Below, one piece after another: positions 14,296 to 14,532 of a stretch of 14,532 nt of DNA (positions are counted from its first letter, which is position 1; every line of letters begins with the position of its first letter). Source of the stretch: Faecalicoccus sp. (GTDB taxonomy: Bacteria > Bacillota_I > Bacilli_A > Erysipelotrichales > Erysipelotrichaceae). A model generated the notes under the pieces. That model worked only from the letters and a program-made list of their open reading frames with translations. It did not search any database and was not told where the DNA came from. Location of the stretch: contig JAGAWH010000161.1 in assembly GCA_017941505.1 (NCBI GenBank), positions 1 through 14,532 on the forward strand, given 5' to 3'. The position numbers were made by a program, and so were the translations under genes.

Positions 14296-14532
14296 GTTAA
14301 TAAAATACGAAAGAATCCAACCTTTAAGAACAAACGACATGTATCGCTCGGAAATCGAATGGTTAATAAAATACGAAAGAATCCAATCTTTAAGAACAGG
14401 CGTTCACCTCACGGGCTCACTAGAGACGTTAATAAAATACGAAAGAATCCAATCCTTAAGAACACGCGCAAAAACCTCTACTCCCCCATTAGTGTTAATA
14501 AAATACGAAAGAATCCAATCCTTAAGAACTAC
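14296..14532 (-). CRISPR. CRISPR array, leader-distal end (four repeats seen, continues off the right edge)
   Basis: Four 36-base repeats lie at 14296-14331, 14362-14397, 14428-14463 and 14494-14529, separated by three spacers of exactly 30 bases; three bases of a fourth spacer follow. On the plus strand repeats begin GTTAATAAAATACG and end CTTAAGAAC; on the minus strand they begin GTTCTTAAGG. Repeats 3 and 4 are identical; repeat 2 differs at position 28 (C to T) and repeat 1 at positions 26 and 28. Decay towards the left marks that as the leader-distal end, so the array is probably transcribed on the minus strand from a leader beyond the window. The 36/30 geometry fits type II (Cas9) best; some type V and VI systems are similar. 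No cas gene or tracrRNA is visible here. Confidence 0.95.

Overview
The window looks like chromosomal DNA of a low-GC Gram-positive bacterium. The supports are strong AGGAGG-type ribosome binding sites, compact intergenic regions, hairpin plus U-run terminators, a sortase-type surface protein, PcrA, a SWIM-SNF2 helicase and a Gram-positive UvrX/UmuC-type polymerase. The gene mix and protein style suggest Erysipelotrichia or a related Firmicutes group, but that placement is by feel and not by search.

Layout. Positions 1-164 hold the hairpin end of an upstream transcript. 165-1457 (minus) encodes a secreted, wall-anchored repeat protein, divergent from a SWIM-SNF2 helicase (1557-4769, plus). 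Two back-to-back terminators separate the helicase from a long minus-strand stretch. In order of transcription (right to left), that stretch contains a Y-family DNA polymerase and a PcrA-type helicase in one operon, an AIM24-family protein and a patatin-like lipase in a second operon, then a higBA-type toxin-antitoxin locus, then a CPBP-family membrane protease remnant. Both the HigB-like toxin and the CPBP protease are broken: the toxin by a one-base frameshift, the protease by an internal deletion that removes its catalytic core. A LexA/HdiR-like self-cleaving repressor (12460-13053, plus) diverges from the polymerase. To its right are a small unknown protein (minus), divergent thrH (plus), and the decayed end of a CRISPR array with 36-base repeats and 30-base spacers, which runs off the right edge.

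How the genes work together. The clearest functional unit is the repressor / Y-family polymerase / PcrA module. Three GTTGC boxes sit on the two divergent promoters, so damage-triggered self-cleavage of the repressor would plausibly release the polymerase and the helicase together. Unusually, both divergent promoters have the arrangement TATAAT-N6-ATG, which places the start codon at the predicted +1. Both mRNAs therefore look leaderless, whereas almost all other genes here have good Shine-Dalgarno sites. The higBA locus keeps an almost perfect promoter flanked by two matching palindromic operators and an intact antitoxin-protease fusion, although its toxin frame is broken. The CRISPR repeats degrade towards the left, so the leader and any cas genes should lie beyond the right edge, and the array is probably read on the minus strand. 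I found no wholly new system. The dual-leaderless SOS-like switch, the defective TA locus with its paired operators, and the unassigned 74-residue protein are the items most worth checking.
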